In this document: positions 17,415 through 26,176 of the stretch, in pieces | Numbering within the stretch: position 1 is the stretch's first letter | How the letters are laid out: each line of letters opens with the position of its first letter | Assembly: GCF_000472925.1 (NCBI RefSeq) | Contig: NZ_AXAS01000007.1 | Span: 171,485-235,484 of the forward strand | Direction of reading: 5' to 3' | DNA: 64,000 nt | Source: Bradyrhizobium sp. Ec3.3 | GTDB lineage: Bacteria; Pseudomonadota; Alphaproteobacteria; Rhizobiales; Xanthobacteraceae | Notes under the pieces: generated by a model | Databases searched by the model: none | Told to the model about the DNA's origin: nothing | Seen by the model: only the letters and a program-made list of their open reading frames with translations | Position numbers and translations under genes: made by a program

Positions 17415-17450
17415 CTGGCCGTGGCGGAATTGGTAGAGGCATCGGACTTA
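17415..17450 (+). pseudogene. 5' half of a tRNA-Leu gene, truncated
   Basis: The stretch TGGCGGAATTGGTAGAGGC is the D-arm region of a leucine tRNA, followed by the 5' side of an anticodon stem (TCGGA) and loop bases CTT. The sequence leaves the tRNA pattern at the anticodon wobble position, exactly where group I introns sit in tRNA-Leu(UAA). The 3' half of the tRNA is absent. One base in the D-stem differs from the usual GACGC, so the gene is decayed. Confidence 0.7.
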
Positions 17451-17640
17451 GCCAATGAGTGCCCTAGGGCAAGCCCCAGGTGCAGAACTGCTCAACGTCG
17501 GGGAAACCTTCACGGGCAATCCCGAGCCAAGCCCTCCCAGGGGCAAGGTGTAGAGACTAGCTACATTCGCAGTAGATTCGCGTCGCTGTGCCAAGGATGG
17601 AGGCAAGCAGCGACGGAGTCCCCAATGGCGGTCCAGCAAC
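17449..17640 (+). ncRNA. Group I intron core within the tRNA-Leu remnant
   Basis: Downstream of the tRNA half, conserved group I elements follow in order: a GGGGAAACC segment (P element, near 17499), GGGCAATCCCGAGCCAAG (Q, 17514-17531), AAGGTGTAGAGACTAG (R, 17545-17560), a P8-like hairpin between GTCGCTG and CAGCGAC (17582-17613), and GGAGTCC in the S position (17615-17621). ACTT at the exon end can pair with GAGT at 17457-17460 as a short P1 with the expected U-G pair. The R element closely matches that of the small proteobacterial tRNA introns. No 3' exon is visible before the IS630 remnant, so splicing of a tRNA is not possible here. Confidence 0.7.
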
Positions 17641-17644
17641 TTGC

Positions 17645-18045
17645 CCTCTGGTATTGAGCGACGACGAGCGCGCCGGACTGACGTCGTTGACGATGCGGCG
17701 GAACGGCGCAGGTGCGGGCTCTAAGAGTCCGGATCGTGCTGACCTGTGCGGAAGGTGGTCAGAACACGGAAGTGGCGGCCAAGCTGGGGCTGGACCGGCT
17801 GACCGTAGGCAAGTGGCGGCGGCGTTTTATGGAGCAGCGCGTGGCCGGTACTGCACGACGAGCCGCGCTCCGGCGCGCCGCGCACGATTGATGATGCCCG
17901 CATCGAGGCCGTGATCGTGAGAACGTTGGAGAGTTGGCCTGAGAGCGCTACTCATTGGAGCTCTCGCGACATGGCGAAGACCAGCGGCCATCCATCGGAT
18001 CAACCGCGATTGGATTCGACCCTTCTGCCGGCTCCGAGGCAATCC
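17645..18045 (+). pseudogene. IS630-type transposase N-terminal remnant
   Basis: Joined across frames, the plus strand reads as the start of an IS630-family transposase: LSDDERAGLTSL, then a helix-turn-helix segment (EVAAKLGLDRLTVGKWRRRF) and RDMAKTSG. Several frameshifts are present and the DDE catalytic part is missing. The fragment abuts the truncated tRNA-intron sequence, so its insertion or a linked deletion probably removed the tRNA 3' half. Confidence 0.7.
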
Positions 18046-18302
18046 GGCTGCAGCATGGGGCTTTTACCATCGAGGAGAAAGGCGAACAGCGTGAATACCA
18101 AGACTTAATGTCCTATGAGAGCGTTCGATATTAATAGGTTTAAGAGAACTATACGAAGGTTTGTAATACGCCTTCCTTCGGCTGTGCTGTTCAGTCGCCG
18201 ATCTCGAAACTGCTCAGGAGCACCTATCGGGGTCGAAATGAATTGCTGTATTTTTGCTCAATTGTTAACCTCTCCCGCTCGAAAGGCCGGACCGCTACAA
18301 GC

Positions 18303-20960
18303 ATGTGTAACCAGCTCACCACGTTCGGACGTTCAGCGATGCAGCTGGTTTTCGGAAGCGTTACGCTAGCGGCGGTGACGCTCATGTCCTTGTATATTCA
18401 CAGCCCTTTCGCAGCGACGGCGTTCGCCTATCTCGTTGTGATATTGCTGTTTTCGCTGATGGGCGGCTTCATCGCATCGTCAGTGCTTTCTGTCGGCGCC
18501 GTCGCTGCGTTAGCCTACTTGTTTAATTCCCCAACGTTCAGTCTCCGGATCGATGACCCTCAGGACCTTTTGGTGATTGTCACCTTCCTCACCGCCTCAA
18601 TTGTCGGAACGCACCTGATTGGAAAAGTCCGCCACGAAAGGGAGGCCGCGCGTGAGGCCCTAGCCAAGCTACGGCACAGAGCGGCCGATCTGCATGACCG
18701 CGAGAAACGCTGGCGCGCAATCTTTGAACATAATCCAGTCATGTACTTCATGGTCGATGAAGCCGGAACGGTCCTCAACGTCAATACTTTCGGCGCGACT
18801 CAACTCGGCTATGCTCCTGCGCAGCTAGTCGGCCTATCCGTGCTGAATGTCTTTCTGAAAGAAGATCGTGAGGTCGTTCGCAAACGTATCGGGCAGTGTC
18901 TTACAAATATCGGCCAATCGCACACCTGGGACATCCAGAAGATCAGGAAGGACGGTTCGGTGCTGTGGGTGCGCGAGAACGCCAAAGCCATGCTGTGGGC
19001 CGATGACAAGCCCATCGTCCTCATTGCCTGCGAAGATATCACCGAGCAGAAGCGGACTGAACTTGCTCTGCAGCGGAGTGAAGCCTATTTGGCCCAGGCG
19101 CAGGAATTGAGCCATACTGGCAGCTTCGGCTGGAACGTCGCCACCGGCGAGGTCTTTTGGTCTAAGGAGGTTTTTCGGATTTTCCAATACGATCCGGAGA
19201 CGAAAGTGACATCGCAACACGTCCTTAACCGCGTCCACCCAGAAGATAAGGGTGCCGTCCAAGAGACGCTAGATCGAGCGTTTCAAGGCCAGGATTTCGA
19301 GCATGAATACCGACTGCAGATGCCCGACGGGTCGGTAAAGCACATTCACACGCTGGCACGGGCCACGAGAACCGCGTCTGGCGATATCGAGTTCGTCGGG
19401 GCGGCGACGGACATCACGGCAGCCAAGCAGACGGAACAGCAGCTGCGCCGTAGCGAGGCCTATCTGGCCGACGCGCAGCAGCTCAGTCGCACGGGCACTT
19501 GGTCCTGGGACTGCCGTCGTCACTGTTTTGCGTATCGCTCCGCCGAAGTCAGTCGTCTGTTTGGCTTCGATCCGGACGAGCCTGTATCGCTTGAGGCCAT
19601 CCGGTCGCGTATTCATCCAGATGACTTGGCGCCGCAGCAGGAAGTGCAACGTCGGGCTATCGAACAGAAGGCAGGTAACTTCGAGTATGATTTCCGAATC
19701 CGTCTTCCCGATGGCACGATAAGGCACATACACTCTGTTGCGCACGCTGTGTTGGGAAGCGATGGCGACACCGTCGAACTCATCGGAACGCATATGGATG
19801 TCACCGAGCAACACGCAGCCAGGGAACGGTTGGAAAACACCCTTGCCGCGCTGCGTGAGAGCGAGCAGCGCTTTCGTGACTACGCCGAAACTGCTTCCGA
19901 CTGGCTCTGGGAGACCGGGCCGGACCACTTGGTCACCCACTTATCGGAGCACGCCAGCGCTACGGGCATCATGGCCACACGGCTCATCGGCTTGCCTCGC
20001 TGGGAAATTGCGTGCGACGTCGAAGAAGACCCCGAGAAGTGGCGGCAGCATCGGGCGACGCTAGACGCACATCTGCCATTTCGCGATCTGGTCTATCGCG
20101 CGGTCAATAGGACCGGGACTCCGATCTACGTCCGGACCAGCGGCAAGCCGTTTTTTGATGTAAGCGGCAACTTTCTCGGCTACCGAGGCGTCAGCACCGA
20201 CATCACCGCGAAGATCCGCGCAGATCAGGCCGAACAAGAGCTGCGGAAGGCACAGGCGGATCTTGCTCATGTATCGCGCGTGACGACGCTGGGGGAACTA
20301 ACAGCCTCCATCGCCCACGAAGTAAACCAGCCGCTCTCCGCCATTGTCAGCAACGCCGATGCGTGCCTCGCTTGGATGGGGCACGAAATTCCTGAGCTTT
20401 CCGCCGCGCGCAGATCGGTGGAGTGGATCGTCAAGGACGCGATCCGGGCAAGCGAGGTGATCCGCAGGGTCCGTGCACTTGCGAAGAAAGGTGAGATCGA
20501 GATGGTATCGCTCGATATCAATGACGTCGTCAAGGAGGCCATCACGTTGGTGACACGTGAGCTGGTCAATCAACAAGTGACCTTGCGAACCGAGTTGACC
20601 CCAATGCTTCCCACGATTCTTGGTGACCGGATTCAGCTGCAACAGGTGATCATCAATCTGGTGACGAACGGGATCGAGGCCATGCAAGCGGTTGACGATC
20701 GAGCGCGCGGACTGGTGATCAGATCATCCAGGGACGGTGAGGGGCGCGTGCAGCTCTCCGTGACTGACTGCGGCGCCGGGATCGCTGAGGAAGATAGGGA
20801 TCGCATCTTAGATCCGTTCTTCACCACCAAAACGAGCGGCCTTGGAATGGGTCTCTCGATCTGCCGTTCGATCGTGGAAGCTCACGGAGGGCGCCTGTCA
20901 ATCGTCCGCAACCAAGGGCCGGGCGCGACCTTCCAATTTGCCCTGCCGATCGTGTCGTGA
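18303..20960 (+). CDS. Membrane-bound multi-PAS sensor histidine kinase
   Basis: The 885-residue protein begins with four hydrophobic segments (residues about 10-105, DUF4118-like) and a short coiled region. Several PAS/PAC domains follow (about residues 135-260, 265-390, 395-515 and 525-645). The HisKA box has the phospho-acceptor His672 ([13 protein letters not shown]) and the ATPase domain shows [21 protein letters not shown] and [11 protein letters not shown]. It would sense an unknown signal and phosphorylate a response regulator. No regulator gene is adjacent, so it is an orphan here. The ATG at 18303 gives a complete first membrane segment; 18339 is an alternative. Confidence 0.85.
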   Translation: MCNQLTTFGRSAMQLVFGSVTLAAVTLMSLYIHSPFAATAFAYLVVILLFSLMGGFIASSVLSVGAVAALAYLFNSPTFSLRIDDPQDLLVIVTFLTASIVGTHLIGKVRHEREAAREALAKLRHRAADLHDREKRWRAIFEHNPVMYFMVDEAGTVLNVNTFGATQLGYAPAQLVGLSVLNVFLKEDREVVRKRIGQCLTNIGQSHTWDIQKIRKDGSVLWVRENAKAMLWADDKPIVLIACEDITEQKRTELALQRSEAYLAQAQELSHTGSFGWNVATGEVFWSKEVFRIFQYDPETKVTSQHVLNRVHPEDKGAVQETLDRAFQGQDFEHEYRLQMPDGSVKHIHTLARATRTASGDIEFVGAATDITAAKQTEQQLRRSEAYLADAQQLSRTGTWSWDCRRHCFAYRSAEVSRLFGFDPDEPVSLEAIRSRIHPDDLAPQQEVQRRAIEQKAGNFEYDFRIRLPDGTIRHIHSVAHAVLGSDGDTVELIGTHMDVTEQHAARERLENTLAALRESEQRFRDYAETASDWLWETGPDHLVTHLSEHASATGIMATRLIGLPRWEIACDVEEDPEKWRQHRATLDAHLPFRDLVYRAVNRTGTPIYVRTSGKPFFDVSGNFLGYRGVSTDITAKIRADQAEQELRKAQADLAHVSRVTTLGELTASIAHEVNQPLSAIVSNADACLAWMGHEIPELSAARRSVEWIVKDAIRASEVIRRVRALAKKGEIEMVSLDINDVVKEAITLVTRELVNQQVTLRTELTPMLPTILGDRIQLQQVIINLVTNGIEAMQAVDDRARGLVIRSSRDGEGRVQLSVTDCGAGIAEEDRDRILDPFFTTKTSGLGMGLSICRSIVEAHGGRLSIVRNQGPGATFQFALPIVS

Positions 20961-21131
20961 CGCTTTGACGCGCTCGCGAAAGCAGGAAGGCCGATGGGTC
21001 GACAAGTGCGATCTTCTTCATGGTCGGGGAGACGCCTCGATGCGTCATTCGAATGTTGGAGGAGTTGATGCAAGGTCATGGCTGGTTTCGGTGTGTTGGC
21101 GACGATGTGGTCATTCAAGGCCGACAGTGGC

Positions 21132-22919
21132 TTACGTCGGCTCGGTTTCAAGCCTCGTCTTCAGGTCGTCCAAATAGTTGTCCGCATAGGATTGCGCTTG
21201 CGAGACCGTCAGGTCGATTCCGGTCGTTGCGGCCCCTTCCATCACTGTCTTCATTAGCCCTTCGCGCATCGCGAATTTGACCTCGGGCCCAGAGATGCAG
21301 CCAACGGCCTGCGCCGCGACGTTGAGGCCAGCTTCTTCGAGCGCTTGCTTCATATTGCCCCCGCTAATGGCGGTGTGCAAAAGGTTCGCTGCTTGCGACT
21401 CGCACTCGATCACCATTGATGCTGCATCGGCCAGTTCGCCCAGCCCCGGAATGAAACCGAGCAAACCGACCGCCGTGGCGGTCCAATCAAGCACCTTCGA
21501 GCCCACTTTGGCCACGCCGTCGAGCGCATGCATGAAGGCCCCGCCGTTCTTCTTCTGAGACTTGATGTCGGGCTGGTCGGCCACGCCTGCCATCATGTCC
21601 GCGACAGCGCTCTGATCGGCAACGGTCTTGGGGAGGTGGGTCTTTGTCTGCTGGACGGTGTGGTTCGCAGCCGACATGTTGCTGTAGAAGTGCGTAAAGT
21701 CGTTGCTGCTGATATTACCGGAATCGACCGTATGCCCGCCGCCGAAGTCGAAGAACTTGTGATGGGTCTTGTAGCCCGTAATCGAATTGTTTAGCAGGCC
21801 GAACAGCACGGGATCCGAGAGCAGCTGTGACGCCGCTTGTCGTACCTTCGGGTCGAGAGTTTTGTCGCCCACCATGCTCGCCAACTTCTCTCGTGTCAGG
21901 ACGCCGCCCCCGAAGAAGGCATCCTGATTCTTGTTGATCGTGCCGAGCGTGTCCAGCTCGCTTTGCGAGAGGTTCATCGACGACGAGGCGACTTGCAGGA
22001 AGTCTTCCTTGTGGACCTTATCAATCGCGCCACCGTACAACTGCTTCCAGCTGTCCGGATGGTCGAGGAAGTATTGGGCCGCCGCGATCACCTGGGGCGG
22101 ACACTTGCCGGTTTTGGCGTTGCCGTCGACGATCCCCTTGAAATCGTCCAGGCTCAAATTCTTGGGCAGATAGTCAGAATACTTGTACAGCTCGCGCAAT
22201 GCATCACACAAGGTCATGACCGACGGTTGTCCATTCCCGGTGCCGTCGGATGGAATATAGTTCTGCTCGTAGCTGTGCGCCTGCTGCTCCTGGAATGTAG
22301 CAACCTGCGAGTGGCTGTCGGAAAACTCTGACAGATCCTTGTCCTTGATCTTGCCTCCGCAGCGGCCGTCGCCTTGGGAGCCAATCGCGTAGAAGAGCTC
22401 TGGGTCGCGCCGCAATCCGTTGATCGCCTCCTTCAGATCCGGGGGCGTCGACGGATCGTTGACCTTGTCTGCCAGCGAGTCCCAGCTGAGGGGGCATTGG
22501 TCCTTGTGCCGGTTCAGCACTGCCACGATCTGCAACTCGGCATTGGTCAGCGTGCCGCCATTCCACGTGATCCTCGAGCTTGGCACAGGAGCGGTCGGAA
22601 GATCAGCTGCAGGCTCAGCCGTTGCCGATGTGCCGCTTGAGGAGGGAAGGGGCTCGCCCCGCTCCATTGCCTCGATCGCCGCCCTCACATGCGCGGGCAG
22701 ATGGTCCAGCGGATCCTCCGGCATAGGCAGCTTTGGGTTCAGTAGGTCCGGTGACGGGGGGGGCGCGTCGGCTTGGTCGTCCCGCGCGCAAACGGACACC
22801 ATTGCCTCGAATGTCGAAGGTTCCCCTTGCCGAATTTGGTCGGGCGTGTGCGCGGAAGGTCCCAACGCCGACAGAGCTGGATTCGCACTGGCTGGTAGCA
22901 AAGAGTTATTGAGCTGCAT
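21132..22919 (-). CDS. nopX: NopX, T3SS translocon protein
   Basis: The 595-residue protein matches NopX/NolX of the HrpF translocon family. It has a long hydrophilic N-terminal part, two related central segments (around LTNAELQIVAVLNRHKDQC and LSQSELDTLGTINKNQDAFF) and a hydrophobic region near residues 480-530 (VLDWTATAVGLLGFIPGLG) suited to membrane insertion. NopX is exported and thought to form the pore in the host membrane. A well-conserved tts box lies about 70 bp upstream. Upstream lies a dead copy of rhcC1, which recalls the nolX-nolW gene pair of other rhizobia. Confidence 0.92.
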   Translation of the reverse strand: MQLNNSLLPASANPALSALGPSAHTPDQIRQGEPSTFEAMVSVCARDDQADAPPPSPDLLNPKLPMPEDPLDHLPAHVRAAIEAMERGEPLPSSSGTSATAEPAADLPTAPVPSSRITWNGGTLTNAELQIVAVLNRHKDQCPLSWDSLADKVNDPSTPPDLKEAINGLRRDPELFYAIGSQGDGRCGGKIKDKDLSEFSDSHSQVATFQEQQAHSYEQNYIPSDGTGNGQPSVMTLCDALRELYKYSDYLPKNLSLDDFKGIVDGNAKTGKCPPQVIAAAQYFLDHPDSWKQLYGGAIDKVHKEDFLQVASSSMNLSQSELDTLGTINKNQDAFFGGGVLTREKLASMVGDKTLDPKVRQAASQLLSDPVLFGLLNNSITGYKTHHKFFDFGGGHTVDSGNISSNDFTHFYSNMSAANHTVQQTKTHLPKTVADQSAVADMMAGVADQPDIKSQKKNGGAFMHALDGVAKVGSKVLDWTATAVGLLGFIPGLGELADAASMVIECESQAANLLHTAISGGNMKQALEEAGLNVAAQAVGCISGPEVKFAMREGLMKTVMEGAATTGIDLTVSQAQSYADNYLDDLKTRLETEPT

Positions 22920-22989
22920 CTGAGTTTATTTCCATTGCGGTCAACCGGCGGGATCGGCGGTTAGAGATCGAGGCTACGTGATAGGCACA

Positions 22990-23012
22990 CAAGCTTTCGA
23001 CAAGCTGACGAG
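22990..23012 (-). promoter_or_regulatory. tts box of nopX
   Basis: On the minus strand it reads CTCGTCAGCTTGTCGAAAGC, a near-perfect TtsI box, ending about 70 bp upstream of the nopX start. Confidence 0.9.
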
Positions 23013-23059
23013 TCTCAGAATCAAAGAAGGCTTGCACAGAGCCGCCCGACCATCTTGAT

Positions 23060-23450
23060 TTCTCCAGGCGGCGCTGAGTGTTCGTCTCCGGCCCAGCACA
23101 TGCGGCACGACGCTCGCCTGATGTGGCATGCTGGAAGAATAAGGCCGCTCCGGTCGTCCAGTTGCGAATGACCATCGTCGAGGAGCCGCAAACAACATCA
23201 CCACAGAGCCTCGCGTCGGCATTTCCGACTGCGCGTGGCTGCGTCTGCGCCTCGCCATTCACCATCGAGCGCGCGATTCGCAAATATGACGATGTGTGAG
23301 CATGGCAATGTGTGAGTGGATCGAGCGAAGTCTGTCGGGCGCTCGTCGGAGATGTTGTAGAGCCTAAAAGGCGCGGCCGAGAACGCGTGCGGTGGCGGAT
23401 CCCGCATGTACCCGCGAATCCGTCCTCTCATCTCGGCGGTGAGGTTGAAT
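23060..23450 (-). pseudogene. Degenerate duplicate of rhcC1
   Basis: Minus-strand frames here carry pieces of RhcC1. RGRIRGYMRDPPPHAF matches GRIRGHMPDLPPREF of the intact gene. The sequence then jumps from RLYN to NISDER, skipping about 50 codons, and later reads VNGEAQTQPRAV against LVAEAQARPRSA. The intact gene is at 43227-43922. The copy lies directly upstream of nopX, as nolW does relative to nolX elsewhere, so it may be the original partner left after a duplication or rearrangement. Confidence 0.75.
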
Positions 23451-23477
23451 GAGATAGTTTCCCGATCCGTCCTTCGA

Positions 23478-23502
23478 CGTCAGCTTCTCGACAGCTAATC
23501 CC
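23478..23502 (+). promoter_or_regulatory. tts box upstream of the nopA-nopC genes
   Basis: CGTCAGCTTCTCGACAGCTA matches the TtsI box with one change in the right half. It is about 75 bp before the start of the first small Nop gene and lies at the edge of the degenerate rhcC1 copy. Confidence 0.85.
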
Positions 23503-23575
23503 GTTAGCGTAAGCAACGTGGATCGCTCGGTAGGTGATACCACCTTTCTGATGGAACTAAATTGAGAGGCACCAG

Positions 23576-23767
23576 ATGGCCGGCGCAATCGAAAGCGTGA
23601 CTCATGCCAATTCTGATAGCGACAGCTCGCTGTCTGCAGCTGATCGTCAAAACTTAGAATCGGCTTTTGGTTCGGTTCTTAACATGGTCGCGATCCAGTC
23701 TGTGGAGCGAAACATGTCAAAGTTTCACGAGACTGTGGCTGAAACAGAAGAGGAAGAGGATTCTTGA
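23576..23767 (+). CDS. nopA: Small secreted Nop protein, probable NopA pilus subunit
   Basis: The 63-residue acidic protein has no signal peptide. Its predicted helical centre (SAADRQNLESAFGSVLNMV) is followed by an acidic tail, the size and character of the NopA needle/pilus subunit (about 7 kDa). It is the first gene after a tts box and precedes a second small gene and the SctD-like gene, as nopA and nopC do in other rhizobia. Which of the two small genes is nopA and which nopC is inferred mainly from length. Confidence 0.6.
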   Translation: MAGAIESVTHANSDSDSSLSAADRQNLESAFGSVLNMVAIQSVERNMSKFHETVAETEEEEDS

Positions 23768-23837
23768 TGTCGAAGTGTCCGACGTCAAGGGTGCGTCGCC
23801 ATTCGTGGCGGCAGATTCAAACAGAAGGTGAAACGAT

Positions 23838-24134
23838 ATGACGAAAGTAACTGCTCCTAGCTCTGGAGCTAGCCACGACATCAACAATGAGAGCAAGGTC
23901 GCAAACAAGCCCGGAGGTTCCGGTAGCAATGTCAACGCGCCTGGCATCGGATCGGCTGCATCGGGTGCCGGGGCTGTGCTTGATAGTGTTGGTAGCGCGG
24001 CAACCTTCGAAGCGCTGATCGCGCAGTTGAAGGCTGTCAATCAGCAAGCCATGGTCCAGGACATGCGGTTGCGTGCGCTGTCGACTGAGCTATCGAGCGA
24101 GAAGAAAGCGGCGAGCGAGCGGGCCAGCGGGTGA
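23838..24134 (+). CDS. nopC: Small secreted Nop protein, probable NopC
   Basis: The 98-residue protein has a Ser/Gly/Asn-rich flexible N-terminal half and a helical C-terminal half (ATFEALIAQLKAVNQQAM). This is typical of small rhizobial T3SS-exported proteins. Length and position next to the nopA candidate suggest NopC, which is described as a Rhizobium-specific effector. A GAAGGTG ribosome site precedes the ATG. The name is tentative and the two small genes could be named the other way round. Confidence 0.55.
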   Translation: MTKVTAPSSGASHDINNESKVANKPGGSGSNVNAPGIGSAASGAGAVLDSVGSAATFEALIAQLKAVNQQAMVQDMRLRALSTELSSEKKAASERASG

Positions 24135-24140
24135 GCCTGG

Positions 24141-24172
24141 AAAGCGGGGCGAGTGCTCGCTCCGCTTTTTCC
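24141..24172 (+). terminator. Terminator or attenuator between nopC and the sctD-like gene
   Basis: AAAGCGGGGCGAG and CTCGCTCCGCTTT form a 13-bp stem with one mismatch and a TG loop, followed by TTCC and preceded by AAA. It lies 7 bp after the nopC stop and well before the next start codon, so it should limit read-through from the highly expressed pilus genes into the machinery genes. Confidence 0.65.
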
Positions 24173-24259
24173 GCCGTGGCGACGATGTTAAGTCGTGCGG
24201 CCTGGAAATGAGTCGTGCCGTAATCGCCTGCACGTGCTCCTTGTTTCGGAGGATTGTCT

Positions 24260-25153
24260 GTGAATGAGGCTGCTGCCTCCCTGCATTTCGAGGTGCTATC
24301 GGGGCTTTATGCCGGACTAAGTGGGAAGGCGGCTGCTGGAACGAGCCTAATCGGTAGTGGCCTCGACGCAGATATGGTCTTCGTCGAACAAGGGCTTGAG
24401 CCGCATCACCTTCGCTTCACGCTTGTTGGGAATTCAATCGAGATTGAGGCTCTCGCAGCCATAGGCGCCCCGGAGGGCGAAGAGGATATCGCCGCAGGTG
24501 GGCGCGTTGTCCTTTCTCTTCCCGCCGTCGTTCGCGCGGGTGCGATGTCTATTCGCTGGTCGATCCAGAACACGGTCGAGGCGCGTTCGATCAGCCTATC
24601 GCGTGCTTCGATCTTAGCGCTCGCCATCGCGCTGCTCGCCTTTCTTGGTCTAGGCGCTCTCTCGACCATATTCTTCAAGGCCAACGGAAGTGCACCGAGC
24701 ACCATTGCGTCGCCTGCCGCCGAGGTTGTACCCAAAGTGGGCTTGAACAGACCTGATGATCGGCGAGCTCAGGCCGCAGCCGAAGTGCTGAAACAGGAAG
24801 TTGATAAGGCCGGCTTGCTCGATATCAGGGTCGGTTCTGGGCCGGGTTTTGTGAGCGCTGAGGGAACAGTAACGCCTGCAGCGGTTGCGAAATGGCAGGA
24901 GCTCCAGCAATGGTTTGATGGTCGTACAAACGGCGCGGTGGCACTGGTGAACGGAGTCGTGGTCAAGGAGGACAAGCAGCCATCCTCAATCGCTGTCGAA
25001 GCTGTTTGGCACGGAACCCAGCCCTATCTCCTTATCGGTGGACAGAAGTATTTCGTCGGCGCTCTGTTGGCCGACGGATGGGCGGTCAATCGAATCGAGG
25101 AGGGGCGTGTGCTGCTAAGCCGCAATGGCCGTTTTGCTGCCATCCCCTATTAG
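24260..25153 (+). CDS. SctD-family inner-membrane ring protein (y4yQ type)
   Basis: The protein of about 297 residues has the SctD layout: an N-terminal FHA-like cytoplasmic domain (to about residue 100), one membrane segment (ASILALAIALLAFLGLGALS, about residues 115-140), and a periplasmic part with a BON-like ring-building motif (LLDIRVGSGPGFVSAEGTV). SctD forms the outer ring of the inner-membrane base with RhcJ. I chose the GTG at 24260 because a GGAGG ribosome site lies 7 bases before it. It corresponds in position to y4yQ, upstream of rhcV. Confidence 0.75.
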   Translation: MNEAAASLHFEVLSGLYAGLSGKAAAGTSLIGSGLDADMVFVEQGLEPHHLRFTLVGNSIEIEALAAIGAPEGEEDIAAGGRVVLSLPAVVRAGAMSIRWSIQNTVEARSISLSRASILALAIALLAFLGLGALSTIFFKANGSAPSTIASPAAEVVPKVGLNRPDDRRAQAAAEVLKQEVDKAGLLDIRVGSGPGFVSAEGTVTPAAVAKWQELQQWFDGRTNGAVALVNGVVVKEDKQPSSIAVEAVWHGTQPYLLIGGQKYFVGALLADGWAVNRIEEGRVLLSRNGRFAAIPY

Positions 25154-25190
25154 ACTTTCCGGACTCAAAGGAAAGATTAAGGAGAGCGTC

Positions 25191-25730
25191 ATGTCAAAGC
25201 TGTCCCACTACGATGTCGGGCCTAGCAGTGTTTCGCAGCGGCCAAACGAGGACCATCATGCGCCGGTCATCGGGCCGACCATTTTCCAACCCAACAAGAT
25301 TGAGATCGACGGTGCTTGCACTGGTGGTGAGAAGGAGCCGGCGCCGATCTGGCGCGAGCTGAACGCATCGTATAAACCGCCGGATGTAGCAATAAAAGCC
25401 ATAGGGGAGGCCAAAGATATTGATGCAGTCGGGCGCGTCAGTCTCAACGAGATACGCACTCGCAATTATGAGATCGAGCCGCCCGCGGTGGCGGCGTCGC
25501 TCTATGGGCGCGATATCGCGCATGATCTGCTCTCCTTCGTCACGCCAAGGCTGCGTCATCCGGACATGCTGCGGGCAGAGCGGTATGGCATTCTTCTGGA
25601 ACGTCTCGCCCATAAGCTGGCGGCCGCGCCTGCGGATTCGATGGCGCACGAAGGTGTCGTCGTCCTGCAGCAGGGACTGCAGTGGTTGGCGCTGCTTCGG
25701 CAAAACCGGAACAGCTTGATCGAAGTCTAA
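25191..25730 (+). CDS. T3SS-associated protein of unknown function
   Basis: The 179-residue protein lies between the SctD-like gene and a TPR-type gene, all in one operon with rhcV. A GGAG site precedes the ATG. The C-terminal part is helical with leucine-rich stretches (RYGILLERLAHKLAAAP, VVVLQQGLQWLALLRQ); the N-terminal third is polar. I do not recognise a named Sct family. Its constant position suggests a sorting-platform, chaperone or gatekeeper role. Confidence 0.6.
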   Translation: MSKLSHYDVGPSSVSQRPNEDHHAPVIGPTIFQPNKIEIDGACTGGEKEPAPIWRELNASYKPPDVAIKAIGEAKDIDAVGRVSLNEIRTRNYEIEPPAVAASLYGRDIAHDLLSFVTPRLRHPDMLRAERYGILLERLAHKLAAAPADSMAHEGVVVLQQGLQWLALLRQNRNSLIEV

Positions 25731-25732
25731 TA

Positions 25733-26176
25733 ATGTCCAACTCCGATGGAGCGCAACGGACGACAGACGTTTCCAAATCCGATAACGTCTCGCTGAGTGC
25801 CGGACAGGAACGCGATTTGCTTTGTGCCCTTTCCTATCTGTATCTTGCATGTGGGCAGAGCGCAGAATGCCTGGCTCTCTTGCGGCTCATCGTCCGCGAC
25901 GACTCTCAAGATGTCGATCTGCTGCGGATTCTCGCCTACGCCCTCATCTCGGAAGGCCTCGGCGATGAAGCGCTGCCGATCCTGGATAGGCTGGACGCAC
26001 TTGATGATGAATCGTCTTCGCGCGCCTCTTTGATGCTCTTGCGTAGCCATGCGCTGCGGCGGGCCGGCCTCATAGACGAGGCACGCGCGGTTTTCAAAAA
26101 CTATGTTTCGTTGCGTGACAGCAACGGCCCTATCAACCAACGATCGGAAGGTCCCCATGGCCAGCGTCCTGCGTAA
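25733..26176 (+). CDS. TPR-type T3SS chaperone-like protein (y4yS type)
   Basis: The 147-residue protein contains helical repeats resembling tetratricopeptide units (ERDLLCALSYLYLACGQSAE and DLLRILAYALISEGLGDEAL), as in LcrH/SycD or HrpG-type T3SS chaperones. It starts 2 bp after the preceding stop codon and overlaps rhcV by 20 bp, so translation is coupled. It may stabilise an exported pilus or translocon component. Assignment to y4yS is by position and size. Confidence 0.65.
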   Translation: MSNSDGAQRTTDVSKSDNVSLSAGQERDLLCALSYLYLACGQSAECLALLRLIVRDDSQDVDLLRILAYALISEGLGDEALPILDRLDALDDESSSRASLMLLRSHALRRAGLIDEARAVFKNYVSLRDSNGPINQRSEGPHGQRPA

